From positions 1,315,001 through 1,379,000 of the forward strand of contig NZ_CP015207.1 of NCBI RefSeq assembly GCF_002101375.1: a DNA stretch of 64,000 bases. Reading direction: 5' to 3'. The notes under the pieces were generated by a model. It ran no database searches and was not told the origin of the DNA. It saw nothing but the letters and a program-made list of their open reading frames with translations. Shown piece after piece: positions 27,200 to 36,484 of the stretch (positions are counted from its first letter, which is position 1; each line of letters begins with the position of its first letter). This DNA is from Sporosarcina ureae. GTDB taxonomy: Bacteria; Bacillota; Bacilli; Bacillales_A; Planococcaceae. Position numbers and translations under genes: made by a program.

Positions 27200-28021
27200 T
27201 TACTGTTTCATACTGTCATGCAGTAATGGAATATCTTTTTCTTCTAACAACCCTAAACTGATCAAGCCTTTCATAATACCATCTTCTGAACAAGATGCAG
27301 TGACGAGATCTGCTACTTCTTTTAATTCGGGTATAGCATTCTCCATTGCTACCCCGATACCTACCATCTTGATCATTTGCATGTCATTCGCACCATCCCC
27401 AAATGCATAGCTGTTTTCAATAGGAATATTCATGTGTTCAAGCATTTTTTGAATACCAATTGCCTTAGAAGCCCCTTCAGGCAACATATCTACCGAGTTT
27501 TCATCCCATCTTATAAAGGTATAATCCTTGAATAACTCCATGTACTTTTTGGTTTCCTTAGGAGTAGAGTAAATTTGTACTTGATTCACGACAGAGTGAG
27601 AATATACATTAGGATCTACAGGAGGATACGGTATTTTTAAACGTGCGGTTCCCTCCTGAACAAGTGGGTGTTCTTCAACGTTCGTTACGAACGACTCAAA
27701 CGTGGAGTATGTCAATCCATGTCCTTGTTTATGCGCAAACTCGGTAAGTTGTCGTATAACTTCTGGCTTCATAGGATTCGAGTAAATTACTTCTCCATCC
27801 AATACTACATGCTGTCCATTCATGGAAACATAGGAATCAAACGATAGTTCTTCTAGCAACCAGTTGAACATAAGTGGAGCTCTGCCAGTACAAATAACAG
27901 TGTATATGCCCTTCTCCCGTAATGCCGTAAGAGATTGTTTCGTCGATTCCAAAATTGTTTTATCATGATTCATTAATGTTCCATCTAAATCAAAGAATAC
28001 GATCTTTTTATCTAGATTCAT
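27200..28021 (-). CDS. HAD-superfamily Cof-type phosphatase
   Basis: A 273-residue HAD hydrolase of class IIB (Cof-like). Motif I is FFDLDGTL with both catalytic aspartates, motif II is CTGRA, motif III is in GASKAIGIQKML and motif IV is FGDGANDMQMIKM. Relatives dephosphorylate sugar phosphates, FMN or pyridoxal phosphate; the substrate here is not predictable. AAAGGGGA precedes the ATG. It has no operon partner. Confidence 0.9.
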   Translation of the reverse strand: MNLDKKIVFFDLDGTLMNHDKTILESTKQSLTALREKGIYTVICTGRAPLMFNWLLEELSFDSYVSMNGQHVVLDGEVIYSNPMKPEVIRQLTEFAHKQGHGLTYSTFESFVTNVEEHPLVQEGTARLKIPYPPVDPNVYSHSVVNQVQIYSTPKETKKYMELFKDYTFIRWDENSVDMLPEGASKAIGIQKMLEHMNIPIENSYAFGDGANDMQMIKMVGIGVAMENAIPELKEVADLVTASCSEDGIMKGLISLGLLEEKDIPLLHDSMKQ

Positions 28022-28196
28022 TTTCTATTCCCCTTTCATATCTCATTGTCTACCATGTAGTTTATCAATTATTGGCCATATTCGCTGTAAAGTTGCTTGA
28101 AATTTCACTATATACTGCATTTGATATTTTTGTAAGGGCACGTTATTGTTGTTAGAGAGCGTATTTTTTTATTAAAAAAATTTGGAGGTTTATTTA

Positions 28197-28988
28197 ATGA
28201 ATATTACTGAAGAACGTGTAAGGGGAGAGAATATAACAGATTATTTACAATATCCAACATTTTCGACTCTTGAAGAAGAACGTCAATATAATAAACAAAG
28301 ATTAGCAGGGGCATTCCGTCTGTTTGATCGTTTCGGTTTTACTGAAGGTGTAGCAGGTCACGCGACGTATCGTGATCCAGAGTTCAAAGATCATATGTGG
28401 GTTAATCCCTATGGCATACCGTTTGGCAAGATCAAAGCATCCGATCTTGTGATGGTAAATCCTGACGGAGAAGTAGTAAAGGGTAAATATTCTCTTCATA
28501 AATCTGCCCTCGTGATCCACTCTGCTATTCACGAAGCAAGACCGGACGTCACTGCTTCAGTTCACTTGCATCCTGTATACGGAAAGACATGGGCATCAAC
28601 TGGTAGATTGATCGATCCATTAACACAAGATGCTTGCGCGTTTTACAATGATCACTCTGTATTGAATGAGTTTTCTGGTGTCGTGTATGAGGATGATGAG
28701 GGGGTAAAAGTTGCAAATGCATTAGCGGATAATAAAGCGATGTTTCTGAAGAATCACGGCCCGTTAACGGTTGGACAAACTGTTGATGCTGCTGCATTTT
28801 GGTTTATTACGTTGGAACGTTCATGCCAGGTTCAATTACTCGCAGAAGCTGCCGGTGTAGTAAGTCCGATTCCTCCTGAGCATGCAGCAAGCACTGCAAA
28901 ACAAGTTGGTAGAGATATTGATGGTTGGGAAAACTTCCAACCACTATGGGAAAAAATTGTGAGTGAAGAACCCGACCTATTGGATTGA
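28197..28988 (+). CDS. Class II aldolase/adducin-family protein
   Basis: A 263-residue cytosolic protein of the class II aldolase/adducin family. Zinc-ligand histidines appear in VHLHPVYGKTWAS and in KNHGPLTVG, with the acidic residue in FGFTEGVAGHATYRD. This longer branch is often annotated without a known substrate and resembles the adducin head domain more than fuculose-phosphate aldolase. TTGGAGG precedes the ATG at 28197; the longer frame starts within that site. The gene after it encodes an ATPase. Confidence 0.82.
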   Translation: MNITEERVRGENITDYLQYPTFSTLEEERQYNKQRLAGAFRLFDRFGFTEGVAGHATYRDPEFKDHMWVNPYGIPFGKIKASDLVMVNPDGEVVKGKYSLHKSALVIHSAIHEARPDVTASVHLHPVYGKTWASTGRLIDPLTQDACAFYNDHSVLNEFSGVVYEDDEGVKVANALADNKAMFLKNHGPLTVGQTVDAAAFWFITLERSCQVQLLAEAAGVVSPIPPEHAASTAKQVGRDIDGWENFQPLWEKIVSEEPDLLD

Positions 28989-29038
28989 TTACTTTACGTT
29001 ACTACTTTTTAAAATGAAATAGAGAAAAGGGGGATCAT

Positions 29039-29785
29039 ATGTATACAGACCCATTCATTCGTGGAATACGTTTGAAGCGTGATCGAGTTCCATCATTTGA
29101 AGACTATCCATTTCATTTGCCTAGTATCAACACGCTAACCGAGCTAGACTTTCATCCGAACGTGACATTTTTTGTCGGAGAGAATGGTATGGGAAAGTCT
29201 ACGTTACTTGAGGCTATTGCAGTTGCCTTTGGTTTTAATGCGGAAGGTGGTTCACTTAACTTCAACTTTTCCACTTATGATTCGCACTCCAAATTGGATG
29301 AATATATTACACTCATCAAAGGCGTCATCAGACCAACTGATGGATTCTTTCTGCGTGCTGAAACTTTCTACAATTTAGCGACTACAATTGAAGAGTTAGA
29401 TAGTGCACCAAGTCCTAGTCCAAGGATTATTGATGGCTACGGGGGCACTTCACTACATGAACAGTCCCATGGCGAATCATTTTGGGCTACTTTCATTCAT
29501 CGCTTTAGAGGGAATGGCATTTACTTACTAGATGAACCGGAAGCAGCTTTATCACCAATGCGTCAACTGTCCATGTTGAGCAGGATTCACGATTTGGTAG
29601 GTGAAGGCTCACAGTTCATAATTGCAACACACTCCCCACTTCTACTATCTTATCCTGGTGCAAAAATTATCGAATTCACAGATGAAGGTGTGCAAGAAAC
29701 GACGCTAGAAGAAACTAGCCATTACCAAATTATGAAGCAGTTTTTTGATGATAAAGATCGTATATTACATTATTTGCTGAAATAA
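29039..29785 (+). CDS. Stand-alone AAA/ABC-type ATPase
   Basis: A soluble 248-residue P-loop ATPase of the ABC/RecF-like type. Walker A is VGENGMGKST (about 42-51) and Walker B is IYLLDEPEAAL. The region before it, LHEQSHGESFWATF, takes the place of the ABC signature. ATHSPLLLSYPGA carries the switch histidine. No permease or nuclease gene is adjacent. Similar proteins are common in Firmicutes with unknown roles. GGGGGATC precedes the ATG. Confidence 0.82.
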   Translation: MYTDPFIRGIRLKRDRVPSFEDYPFHLPSINTLTELDFHPNVTFFVGENGMGKSTLLEAIAVAFGFNAEGGSLNFNFSTYDSHSKLDEYITLIKGVIRPTDGFFLRAETFYNLATTIEELDSAPSPSPRIIDGYGGTSLHEQSHGESFWATFIHRFRGNGIYLLDEPEAALSPMRQLSMLSRIHDLVGEGSQFIIATHSPLLLSYPGAKIIEFTDEGVQETTLEETSHYQIMKQFFDDKDRILHYLLK

Positions 29786-29797
29786 ATTAACTGGATG

Positions 29798-29834
29798 AAA
29801 AAGCGATTATTTCCGAGGAAATAATCGCTTTTTG
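29798..29834. terminator. Bidirectional terminator
   Basis: AAAAAGCGATTATTTCC and its complement form a near-perfect 16-base stem between convergent genes, with U runs in both directions. Confidence 0.9.
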
Positions 29835-29984
29835 TCATTCCTTATTTTCTTTTTTAACTTGCTCCCTTGCTTCCTTCTTTATTTCTTCTACTTGTTCTTC
29901 TGCTTTTTTTGCTGCATCGTTAGCTAATTTTGCTGAACTCTTATCGTGATCATCTTTGGGTGTATCTGCATAACTCTTTGTCAT
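29835..29984 (-). CDS. 49-residue charged helical protein
   Basis: A small gene with AGGAGTG seven bases before its ATG, an uninterrupted frame and a terminator directly behind the stop. The product begins MTKSYADTPKDDHDKSS and continues as an Ala-, Lys- and Glu-rich amphipathic helix (ANDAAKKAEEQVEEIKKEA). There is no signal peptide or membrane segment. I do not recognise the family; it may be a stress-type or coiled-coil protein. Confidence 0.65.
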   Translation of the reverse strand: MTKSYADTPKDDHDKSSAKLANDAAKKAEEQVEEIKKEAREQVKKENKE

Positions 29985-30111
29985 TTTCCACACTCCTGTC
30001 TGATTATGTAACTTTATTATTCCCCGTATTCATGAAATAAAAACTCACATTTTTAATTACCTGTTTTTTCATGATACAATGAGGGTAGTATTTAGGAAAG
30101 GTGGACTACTT

Positions 30112-30303
30112 TTGTCTAAGAAATTGGCTATCTATTTGTCCATGCTTGTAATCGGCTTCGCATTTTTATTTTCAGCGGTTTTTCTCGATTTACCCGAAAA
30201 ATTGAAATGGTTATTTTTAGCGATCGCAATCATATTGAATGTTACGTGTGCTGTAGCCGCTATGAGAATTGGCCTGAAAGAGATGAAACCCATTAAAAAG
30301 TAA
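30112..30303 (+). CDS. Small two-helix membrane protein
   Basis: A 63-residue protein with two membrane helices (LAIYLSMLVIGFAFLF and WLFLAIAIILNVTCAV) joined by a short charged loop, ending in lysines. The TTG start at 30112 follows AAAGGTGG. It lies 29 bases before the UbiB-like kinase gene, so the two are probably cotranscribed. Function unknown. Confidence 0.65.
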   Translation: MSKKLAIYLSMLVIGFAFLFSAVFLDLPEKLKWLFLAIAIILNVTCAVAAMRIGLKEMKPIKK

Positions 30304-30332
30304 ATATCTTTTTGCAGAAAGAAGTGCTACCT

Positions 30333-31955
30333 ATGAAGCGTTCTGCTAGTTATCGTATTATACGCATTGTCTGGATGGCGGTCACTTTTTTTATTCAAGT
30401 CCTATTATTCCAGAAACGTCACCGAGGTAATTTCACACCGACTGTCACCGAAAAATGGAATACACTAGTTACGAATCAAGCAAAAGTCTATAAAAAGACG
30501 GCTCTTGAATTAGGTGGATTACTCGTCAAACTAGGGCAATTCCTCTCTACACGTGCAGATATCATGCCCGCATCATTCATTGAAGAATTAGAAGGTCTGA
30601 CTGATCAAGTAACACCAGTTCCTTCTGAAATGGCATTACAATTACTAGATGATGAATGGGGAAAACCGCATAGCGAGTATCTTAGGGATATTACGTCGAA
30701 GCCTGTCGCATCCGCATCTATCGGCGAAGTATACAAAGCAGTATTACATAATGGAGCAGAAGTCGCTATAAAAATTCAGCGTCCTAACATTGAACGAATT
30801 TTGCGTGCAGATTTTAAAGCAGTACGAATTGTCATTTGGCTCGCGAAAAAATGGTCTTCATTAAGCAAACAGATTGATTTAAATGTACTGTATAGAGAAA
30901 TGACAGATGTAATCGGAGCGGAATTAAACTTTTTGGAAGAAATGAGAAACGGACGAGGTTTTGCTGAACGCTTTCCTAATATGACAGGGGTAAAATTTCC
31001 CGTCTACTATGATGAATATACGACTCGCAAAGTGCTTGTAATGGAATGGATTGAAGGTTCTAAAATAACTGATCTGGCATTTCTCGAACAACATCATATT
31101 GATCGCAAAGATTTATCTACCCGACTCTTTCGTTTATTTTTAGAACAAGTTCTTGAAGGGGGTCAGTTCCACGCGGATCCTCATGGCGGCAATATTCTTA
31201 TACGGCCAGACGGTACGCTCGTATTGATCGATTTTGGTATGGTAGTACATATTACAAAAGAAGATGCGGACGCAATGTTTATTGTTACAGAAGGTATAAT
31301 TTTGAAACAATACGATCGGGTCATCGACGGACTCGAAACTATGAACTTTTTACTGCCAAATGCGGATCGTAAAGTATTGGCTGACGCAATCGAGAAAGTT
31401 GTTAAAGCGTACGAGTCAAATGATTTATACGATATGAATAGTATGGTTGTAGAGAATCTTCTACAAGATCTGCAAGTCATCGTCCGAACTCAACCTGTTC
31501 AAATGCCTGCTGAATTTGCATTTTTAGGTCGTGCAGTCTCAGTATTTGTAGGCGTGCTTTATATACTAGATCCCGAAATAGATTTACTTGCTATTACACG
31601 CGCCCGTTTAGTTGAATGGGCTAAGAAGAAGAGTAAAGATAAAAACCCATTCACGAATAGAAAAGAATTTCAACGCACAGTATTAAACGGTGTTGGACAG
31701 GTTCGTAGCTTTGCTCCAAAAATCTCTTCCTATTTGGAGCAACCTGCATTGATCCATACTTATCTCAAACAACGAGATATAGATCATCGTAAATTTCAAG
31801 TGAAGATGCAAAACCGTCTATTTGCCGGATTCATCGCGGTTGGATCTTTCGCTACATTTACTTATAGCTTGATAGATCTCAATGTCGAACTATTGATTGG
31901 GTCTGGTGTAATACTACTCATTTCATTTTGGAAATATCATCGCTTGGGAAAATAA
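30333..31955 (+). CDS. ABC1/UbiB-family atypical kinase
   Basis: A 540-residue protein of the AarF/UbiB/ABC1 family, protein-kinase-like proteins linked to quinone or isoprenoid lipid metabolism. The family KxGQ motif is LVKLGQFLSTRADIMP (residues 64-79). The alanine-rich loop is SASIGEVYKA, the VAIK-type lysine is in VAIKIQRP, the catalytic loop is FHADPHGGNI and the metal site is LIDFGM. Two helices at the C-terminus anchor it. The ATG at 30333 is chosen over a TTG seven codons upstream; the ribosome site is weak. True substrate unknown. Confidence 0.88.
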   Translation: MKRSASYRIIRIVWMAVTFFIQVLLFQKRHRGNFTPTVTEKWNTLVTNQAKVYKKTALELGGLLVKLGQFLSTRADIMPASFIEELEGLTDQVTPVPSEMALQLLDDEWGKPHSEYLRDITSKPVASASIGEVYKAVLHNGAEVAIKIQRPNIERILRADFKAVRIVIWLAKKWSSLSKQIDLNVLYREMTDVIGAELNFLEEMRNGRGFAERFPNMTGVKFPVYYDEYTTRKVLVMEWIEGSKITDLAFLEQHHIDRKDLSTRLFRLFLEQVLEGGQFHADPHGGNILIRPDGTLVLIDFGMVVHITKEDADAMFIVTEGIILKQYDRVIDGLETMNFLLPNADRKVLADAIEKVVKAYESNDLYDMNSMVVENLLQDLQVIVRTQPVQMPAEFAFLGRAVSVFVGVLYILDPEIDLLAITRARLVEWAKKKSKDKNPFTNRKEFQRTVLNGVGQVRSFAPKISSYLEQPALIHTYLKQRDIDHRKFQVKMQNRLFAGFIAVGSFATFTYSLIDLNVELLIGSGVILLISFWKYHRLGK

Positions 31956-31988
31956 AAAAATCAGGGGCTCGGTAGCCTCTGATTTTTA
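31954..31988. terminator. Bidirectional terminator
   Basis: TCAGGGGCT and AGCCTCTGA (one G-U) with A and T flanks separate the convergent UbiB-like and YcxB-like genes. Confidence 0.85.
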
Positions 31989-31989
31989 T

Positions 31990-32502
31990 TTACGTAATCA
32001 TCCGCTGTTGGATGTAACTTTTCAGCCCATCGACCGAGTATACATCTCGCTTTGGAATAATATATGCACTCACCGTACTCGTATAAATATAGAAATAAGC
32101 CGAGTCTTCTATTAGCTGTTTCACGCCAGCCCATTGTACCTTTGTTTCACCCATGGCTGTCTGATCTGCAATTCCTGTTTTATTCATCTTCATAGAATGT
32201 GTCCCAACAAGTCCTTCATTCTTACCACTTCTAAGCATCTTGCTCACTTGCCGTGTAATATGAAAGTAGAAATACTTCGGATAAAAGATCACCCATAGAA
32301 TAGCAGTTACTCCAAACGTAGCAAACAACGGACCTTTCGTCATATCAGTAAAGATCGATAAAAAATATGCAAACAATAAAAATATTAACGGTGATATATA
32401 CCGCTGCCATCGTAATGAATTTTTACCGACTTTAGAAGTTTTCACATGATACAAATTAAAAGCAACCACATCTTGTTCCGTTAAATCATAATCAATTTCC
32501 AT
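31990..32502 (-). CDS. YcxB-like membrane protein
   Basis: A 170-residue protein with two membrane helices (about 34-75) and a C-terminal YcxB-like domain with KVQWAGVKQLIEDSAYFYIY and IIPKRDV, a PH-like fold seen in many Bacilli proteins of unknown role. GGGAGGAATAA precedes the ATG. It overlaps the histidine phosphatase gene by 11 bases and ends a three-gene operon begun by the MFS pump. Confidence 0.78.
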   Translation of the reverse strand: MEIDYDLTEQDVVAFNLYHVKTSKVGKNSLRWQRYISPLIFLLFAYFLSIFTDMTKGPLFATFGVTAILWVIFYPKYFYFHITRQVSKMLRSGKNEGLVGTHSMKMNKTGIADQTAMGETKVQWAGVKQLIEDSAYFYIYTSTVSAYIIPKRDVYSVDGLKSYIQQRMIT

Positions 32503-33076
32503 TTATTCCTCCCGTAAGGTGTGCTGTGTCATTTAACAGCAAGCAACTTTTCTCTTCTATATTTATTATAGTCAATGAAGCATTATCGATCTTGACTGTA
32601 TATTTTTCATCTTCCATCAAGGCCACAATGATCCGTTTGATAAAACTACCATGACTCACGACGATCAGACGTTGATTGGGAATCTTTCGGACCTGTTCAT
32701 TCACAAATTCAAGACCTCGCGCTATAACATTTTCTGCCGTTTCAAACTGTAAATCTAGTTCCCTCCACTGCGGTCCCCACTTCTGCTGCCGCTCTGACTC
32801 CGTCGTTCCTTCAATCAATCCGCCACTACGCTCACGAAGTCGATTATCTTCCACGACTTCAATCCCCGACTGCCTAGCTAGTAAATCTGCTGTCTGTCTA
32901 GCACGTGTCATAGGGCTAGTGTAAATAACGTCCCATTCCTCACTTGCCAAGCGCAGTGCCAGCTTTTTGGCAGTCTCTACCCCTTCTTCGTCCAACGGAA
33001 TATTTGAACTTCCTTGTGCACGCCCTTCTTTATTCCAAGCCGTCACACCATGCCGAACAAAACCAATAATGGTCAA
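32492..33076 (-). CDS. Histidine-phosphatase (phosphoglycerate mutase-like) protein
   Basis: A 194-residue cytosolic phosphatase of the PhoE/CobC branch. The phospho-histidine motif is VRHGVTAWN near residue 7, with Arg/Glu in YTSPMTRARQTA and the second His in VVSHGSFIKRI. A TTG start follows GGGGGAATTGAA. It lies between the MFS pump gene (11 bases upstream) and the YcxB-like gene. The substrate is unknown. Confidence 0.85.
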   Translation of the reverse strand: MTIIGFVRHGVTAWNKEGRAQGSSNIPLDEEGVETAKKLALRLASEEWDVIYTSPMTRARQTADLLARQSGIEVVEDNRLRERSGGLIEGTTESERQQKWGPQWRELDLQFETAENVIARGLEFVNEQVRKIPNQRLIVVSHGSFIKRIIVALMEDEKYTVKIDNASLTIINIEEKSCLLLNDTAHLTGGINGN

Positions 33077-33087
33077 TTCAATTCCCC

Positions 33088-34260
33088 CTAGATATTAGGT
33101 CTGAAAGATGGCGTCCTCTTAATCCATATATAATTCAACACTACGCCAAGTAATAATACAAATGCACCAAAGTAGAATGGATAGTCTACGTCTACATCAA
33201 ATAAAGCCCCACCGATGATTGGACCAAATACATTTCCAATACTCGTAAACATCGAGTTCATACCGCCGACAAACCCCTGCTCATTTCCCGCGATTTTTGA
33301 CAAGTATGAAGTTGCTGCAGGTCGTATCAAATCAAACCCTACAAAGATAATCATCGTAACAGCCAGTACGGAAACATAACTTTGGACGAACGTCGTCAGA
33401 AAAACTAAAATGGACGAAAAGACTAAACAGAAAAAGATTAGACGTTTCTCCCCTATCGTTCTCGCCAGTTTGTCGAATAACACGACTTGTGCAACCGCTC
33501 CGACTAGCCCGCCTCCTGTAATGATGATGGCAATGTCTTTAGGTGTGAATCCAAACTTATGATCAACGAACAAGCTGAAAATGGATTCAAATGATGCTAG
33601 GCCAAAAGATAAAATCAATATAATAATAAAGACAATAAAATAATGGCGAGCAAAAATCCTCTTTAACCCCGGTTTAGTTGCATCCTCCGCTACGGCTTCT
33701 CGATAACGTTCCGGTTCACGCAATGCAATAAAGGAAAAGATCGCCGCAAACAAAGCGAGTCCTCCAGCGAAGAAGAAAGGAACTCGAGTACCATATGTCG
33801 CTAAAAATCCGCCAACCCCTGGACCTAATATAAATCCCGTAGATATGGCAGCAGACATAAAACCTAATGCCTTAGAGCGTGTTTCCATTGTTGTAATATC
33901 AGCAATAAAGGCAGTAACAGCTGGCATAATGAAAGCAGCACTAATCCCACCTAAAATCCGAGATGCGAATAGTACCGGCAATGTCTGTCCAATCCCAAAT
34001 AAGAATTCGGAAGAACTAAAAATGATTAAACCCACGACAATCATCTTTTTTCGGCCAAATGTATCTACCCATCTTCCTGAAAAAGGTGAAACAAGCAGTT
34101 GAGCCATCGCAAAAGTCGCGACCATATAGCCAACCACTGTACCCGATATATGTAATTCATTCATTAATCTTGGCATAACAGGTATAACTAATCCAATTCC
34201 CAAAAATGCAATTAGTAAATTGGTCAGTAGCAGACCCAACGTGATGGTTTCCTTTTTCAT
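33088..34260 (-). CDS. MFS drug efflux transporter (NorA/Bmr-like)
   Basis: A 390-residue proton-driven exporter with twelve predicted helices. Motif A lies between helices 2 and 3 (GRWVDTFGRKKMIVVG), and motif C in helix 5 is GFILGPGVGGFLA, the mark of the 12-helix drug:H+ antiporters. The N-terminus LLLTNLLIAFLGIGLVIPVMP resembles NorA, Bmr and Blt. TAGGAGAGAG precedes the ATG. It begins a short operon with a phosphatase and a YcxB-like gene. Drug specificity cannot be deduced. Confidence 0.88.
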   Translation of the reverse strand: MKKETITLGLLLTNLLIAFLGIGLVIPVMPRLMNELHISGTVVGYMVATFAMAQLLVSPFSGRWVDTFGRKKMIVVGLIIFSSSEFLFGIGQTLPVLFASRILGGISAAFIMPAVTAFIADITTMETRSKALGFMSAAISTGFILGPGVGGFLATYGTRVPFFFAGGLALFAAIFSFIALREPERYREAVAEDATKPGLKRIFARHYFIVFIIILILSFGLASFESIFSLFVDHKFGFTPKDIAIIITGGGLVGAVAQVVLFDKLARTIGEKRLIFFCLVFSSILVFLTTFVQSYVSVLAVTMIIFVGFDLIRPAATSYLSKIAGNEQGFVGGMNSMFTSIGNVFGPIIGGALFDVDVDYPFYFGAFVLLLGVVLNYIWIKRTPSFRPNI

Positions 34261-34356
34261 CTACTCTCTCCTACGTTCAGTCTAAGTTGATATTGGAATA
34301 TCATAGCAACCACAGAATAAAGTTACAAGAAGAAAAGATTCAGAGTTCCAGTGATT

Positions 34357-35022
34357 TCACCACTTTAATTTCAAGAACTGCTGAATGAGTTGTTGTCGTA
34401 CATTTTCATGTAATGGCCAGCTTTCCATTTCATTCACAATTTGATCACGCGTGCCAAAACCTTTAACGAATCCATTCATTCTTGCTGCAAACGTCGAATC
34501 AATCAACGACTCTGCAGAAGGATATAATGAATGTAACTGCTCCAATATATTCGGATAACGCTTCAAGTAATATTTCTGATGGCGGTTTTCAGCTAATGTA
34601 AAATGGCCTAATGGGGTGATTTCTGTTTCAATTGATTCTCCAAGCTCTATCTCCATTTCTCTCTTGACTAAACTGATTATCTGTTTTTGTTGCAGGTTAT
34701 GATAGCGCAATGATGAAACGTATTGTTGCCCTTTGTATTGATCACGGTTTGGATAATGATTACGCCAAAAATGTAGAAGTATTTCTTCGTAAGATATACT
34801 CGTCGGATCATAATCAATTTCCAACGTTTCAGTATGATCTTCCATCGTCTTGTATGTTGGCGCTGGCGTAGTTCCGCCTGTGTACCCTACTCGTGTTCTG
34901 ATGACACCTGGCAAGCTGCCAAAGCGCGCTTCTGGTCCCCAAAAACAACCCATTCCAAATGTTGCGGTTTCAAGGTCTCTGTTCTTCGTTAGCTCTTTAT
35001 CAATTTCAATAGTAGTTAACAT
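34357..35022 (-). CDS. msrA: Peptide methionine (S)-S-oxide reductase with C-terminal extension
   Basis: Repairs methionine-S-sulfoxide in proteins. The active site GCFWGPEARFG has Cys26, and GYTGGTTPAPTYKTME plus HTETLEIDYDP are the family's substrate-binding segments. At 221 residues it is about 40 longer than common MsrA, the extra part being helical and ending FLKLKW. Cys26 is the only cysteine, so a resolving cysteine is absent; reduction must use another thiol or reductase. AAAGGGGATGG precedes the ATG. No msrB is adjacent. Confidence 0.9.
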   Translation of the reverse strand: MLTTIEIDKELTKNRDLETATFGMGCFWGPEARFGSLPGVIRTRVGYTGGTTPAPTYKTMEDHTETLEIDYDPTSISYEEILLHFWRNHYPNRDQYKGQQYVSSLRYHNLQQKQIISLVKREMEIELGESIETEITPLGHFTLAENRHQKYYLKRYPNILEQLHSLYPSAESLIDSTFAARMNGFVKGFGTRDQIVNEMESWPLHENVRQQLIQQFLKLKW

Positions 35023-35071
35023 GACTAGCCATCCCCTTTATGTTAAGTGTACTCTATACAAAATAACATAA

Positions 35072-35104
35072 TAAAAAACAGAGTCCATTTCGAGAAGGAC
35101 TCTG
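35072..35104 (-). terminator. Terminator after the decayed acetyltransferase
   Basis: CAGAGTCC and GGACTCTG (35079-35086, 35097-35104) are followed on the minus strand by six U. Confidence 0.85.
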
Positions 35105-35115
35105 CATGAAACGTC

Positions 35116-35597
35116 TCAAGATTTTTTATGTTTTCCCCACTCATCTTCTAACATACCGTATACGATTAAATCATGATAATGGTCATATAGAAACTCGCCG
35201 TCACGAATGACTCCTTCTTTCTTAAATCCTAATCTCTCAGGAATTGCCTGACTTCTTTTATTCTCCGTAGCACATCGGATTTCTACACGGTGTAGATCAT
35301 ATTCTTCAAATGCATAGTCTAGTAGCGCAGACACGACCGCAGTCATAATACCTTTTCCTTGATAATCTTGCGCCAGCCAATAGCCAATACTCGTTTGCTT
35401 ATTTGTATTGTTAACTGAATGGAACCCTGCAAAACCCGCCAAGACTCCTTTATACATTATACCTGCTTGGAATCAACCCACGGCAACCACTCACGTAAGT
35501 ACTCTCTTGATCCATCTACCAGTGCGAATAATACGTCTGCATCTTTCTGTCCTATCAGTTTCAATGAAATATCCTCTGTTACTTGATGTACAAACAT
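35116..35597 (-). pseudogene. RimL/YdaF-type GNAT acetyltransferase with internal deletion and frameshift
   Basis: Two out-of-frame pieces of one N-acetyltransferase. The 5' piece (35460-35597, ATG behind AAAGGGG) reads MFVHQVTEDISLKLIGQKDA and ends WLPWVDSKQV before a TAA. The 3' piece in another frame includes FQAGIMYKGVLAGFAGF, the acetyl-CoA loop QDYQGKGIMTAVVSA and a normal C-terminus. By recall of B. subtilis YdaF, about 25 residues are missing at the joint, and the reading frame changes there. The stop and the next ATG overlap as TAATG, so reinitiation of the 3' piece (113 residues) is possible, but it would lack the first strands of the fold. Confidence 0.75.
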
Positions 35598-35765
35598 AGC
35601 ATAGCCCCTTTAAAAGCAATTATTTTATTCCGTGAACATTCACTATACCCCTACTTTAAGGCTGTTGGAAAAGAAAATCAATGAGTGAGTGTAGCATAAT
35701 TTAGGAGAGAGTAAATGTATGAGATCTTATTCTCATGAGTATTTTTAAAACTTAATTATGTCGCT

Positions 35766-36404
35766 CTATTCATCACGGATATCTAATCCCAACATGGTAG
35801 CGAATTGAATCGCCTGCATAGAGGATACAATACAACCATCCAATTCTTTCATAGATACTGTCATGCTCTCGAATTCTGAAGTTTTGATCTCTACTCCTTT
35901 AAGAGGTGTTTCGTCAAAGCTTACCGCATCCAGATTACACTTCAGAAAGTATGTGTTTTTAAGTTTACAATCGAAGAAATCTGCATCTTTTACTTGGCAG
36001 TTATCGAACTGTACTCTCTCCCACCTTGTATGGACAAACGCAGAAAGATTGCAAATACACTCCTCAAATAACACATCCGTAAATCGGGCATTTATAAAGT
36101 TGACACCAAGCATTTTGCAATTATGAAAACTCACTCGGTGAATACTTATACCCGTCAAGTCTGCATTGGAAAAATCACAGTTTTCAAATCGAACATCTGT
36201 AGCGAATAGTTCCGCTAGAATAGCTCCTTGAAAACTAGAATTCTTAATGAGCATACTTGTTAATTGTGCCCGTTCTATTGTTTGCCCATCTATTCGTGAA
36301 TCGATAACACTTGCATTTTGGAGGGATGAATCCTCTTCGTGTAGTAAGTCTTGTAACTGTACCGGTGTTAAATGCCCCGGTATTTTAGGCTGATGTAGTT
36401 TCAT
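35766..36404 (-). CDS. Pentapeptide-repeat protein
   Basis: A 212-residue cytosolic protein whose residues from about 35 to 185 show the A(D/N)LXX-type five-residue periodicity: NASVIDSRIDG, FENCDFSNADLTGI, NCKMLGVNFINA and KDADFFDCKLKNT. This folds into a right-handed quadrilateral helix. Some relatives (Qnr, MfpA) protect DNA gyrase from quinolones, but most have no known role, and none is proven here. The ATG at 36404 has TAGGAG eight bases upstream. Confidence 0.85.
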   Translation of the reverse strand: MKLHQPKIPGHLTPVQLQDLLHEEDSSLQNASVIDSRIDGQTIERAQLTSMLIKNSSFQGAILAELFATDVRFENCDFSNADLTGISIHRVSFHNCKMLGVNFINARFTDVLFEECICNLSAFVHTRWERVQFDNCQVKDADFFDCKLKNTYFLKCNLDAVSFDETPLKGVEIKTSEFESMTVSMKELDGCIVSSMQAIQFATMLGLDIRDE

Positions 36405-36484
36405 AATTTGAACTCCTATTCTCAAGCTTCTATAAAAGATTTATCGTCTTACGAGTGGTACTATGAATAAAAGGGGTGACCACT

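Noticed and set aside
35714..35737. Seven-codon frame behind AGGAGAGAG
   Set aside because: Too short to support as a gene; it also forms part of a small hairpin with a U run.
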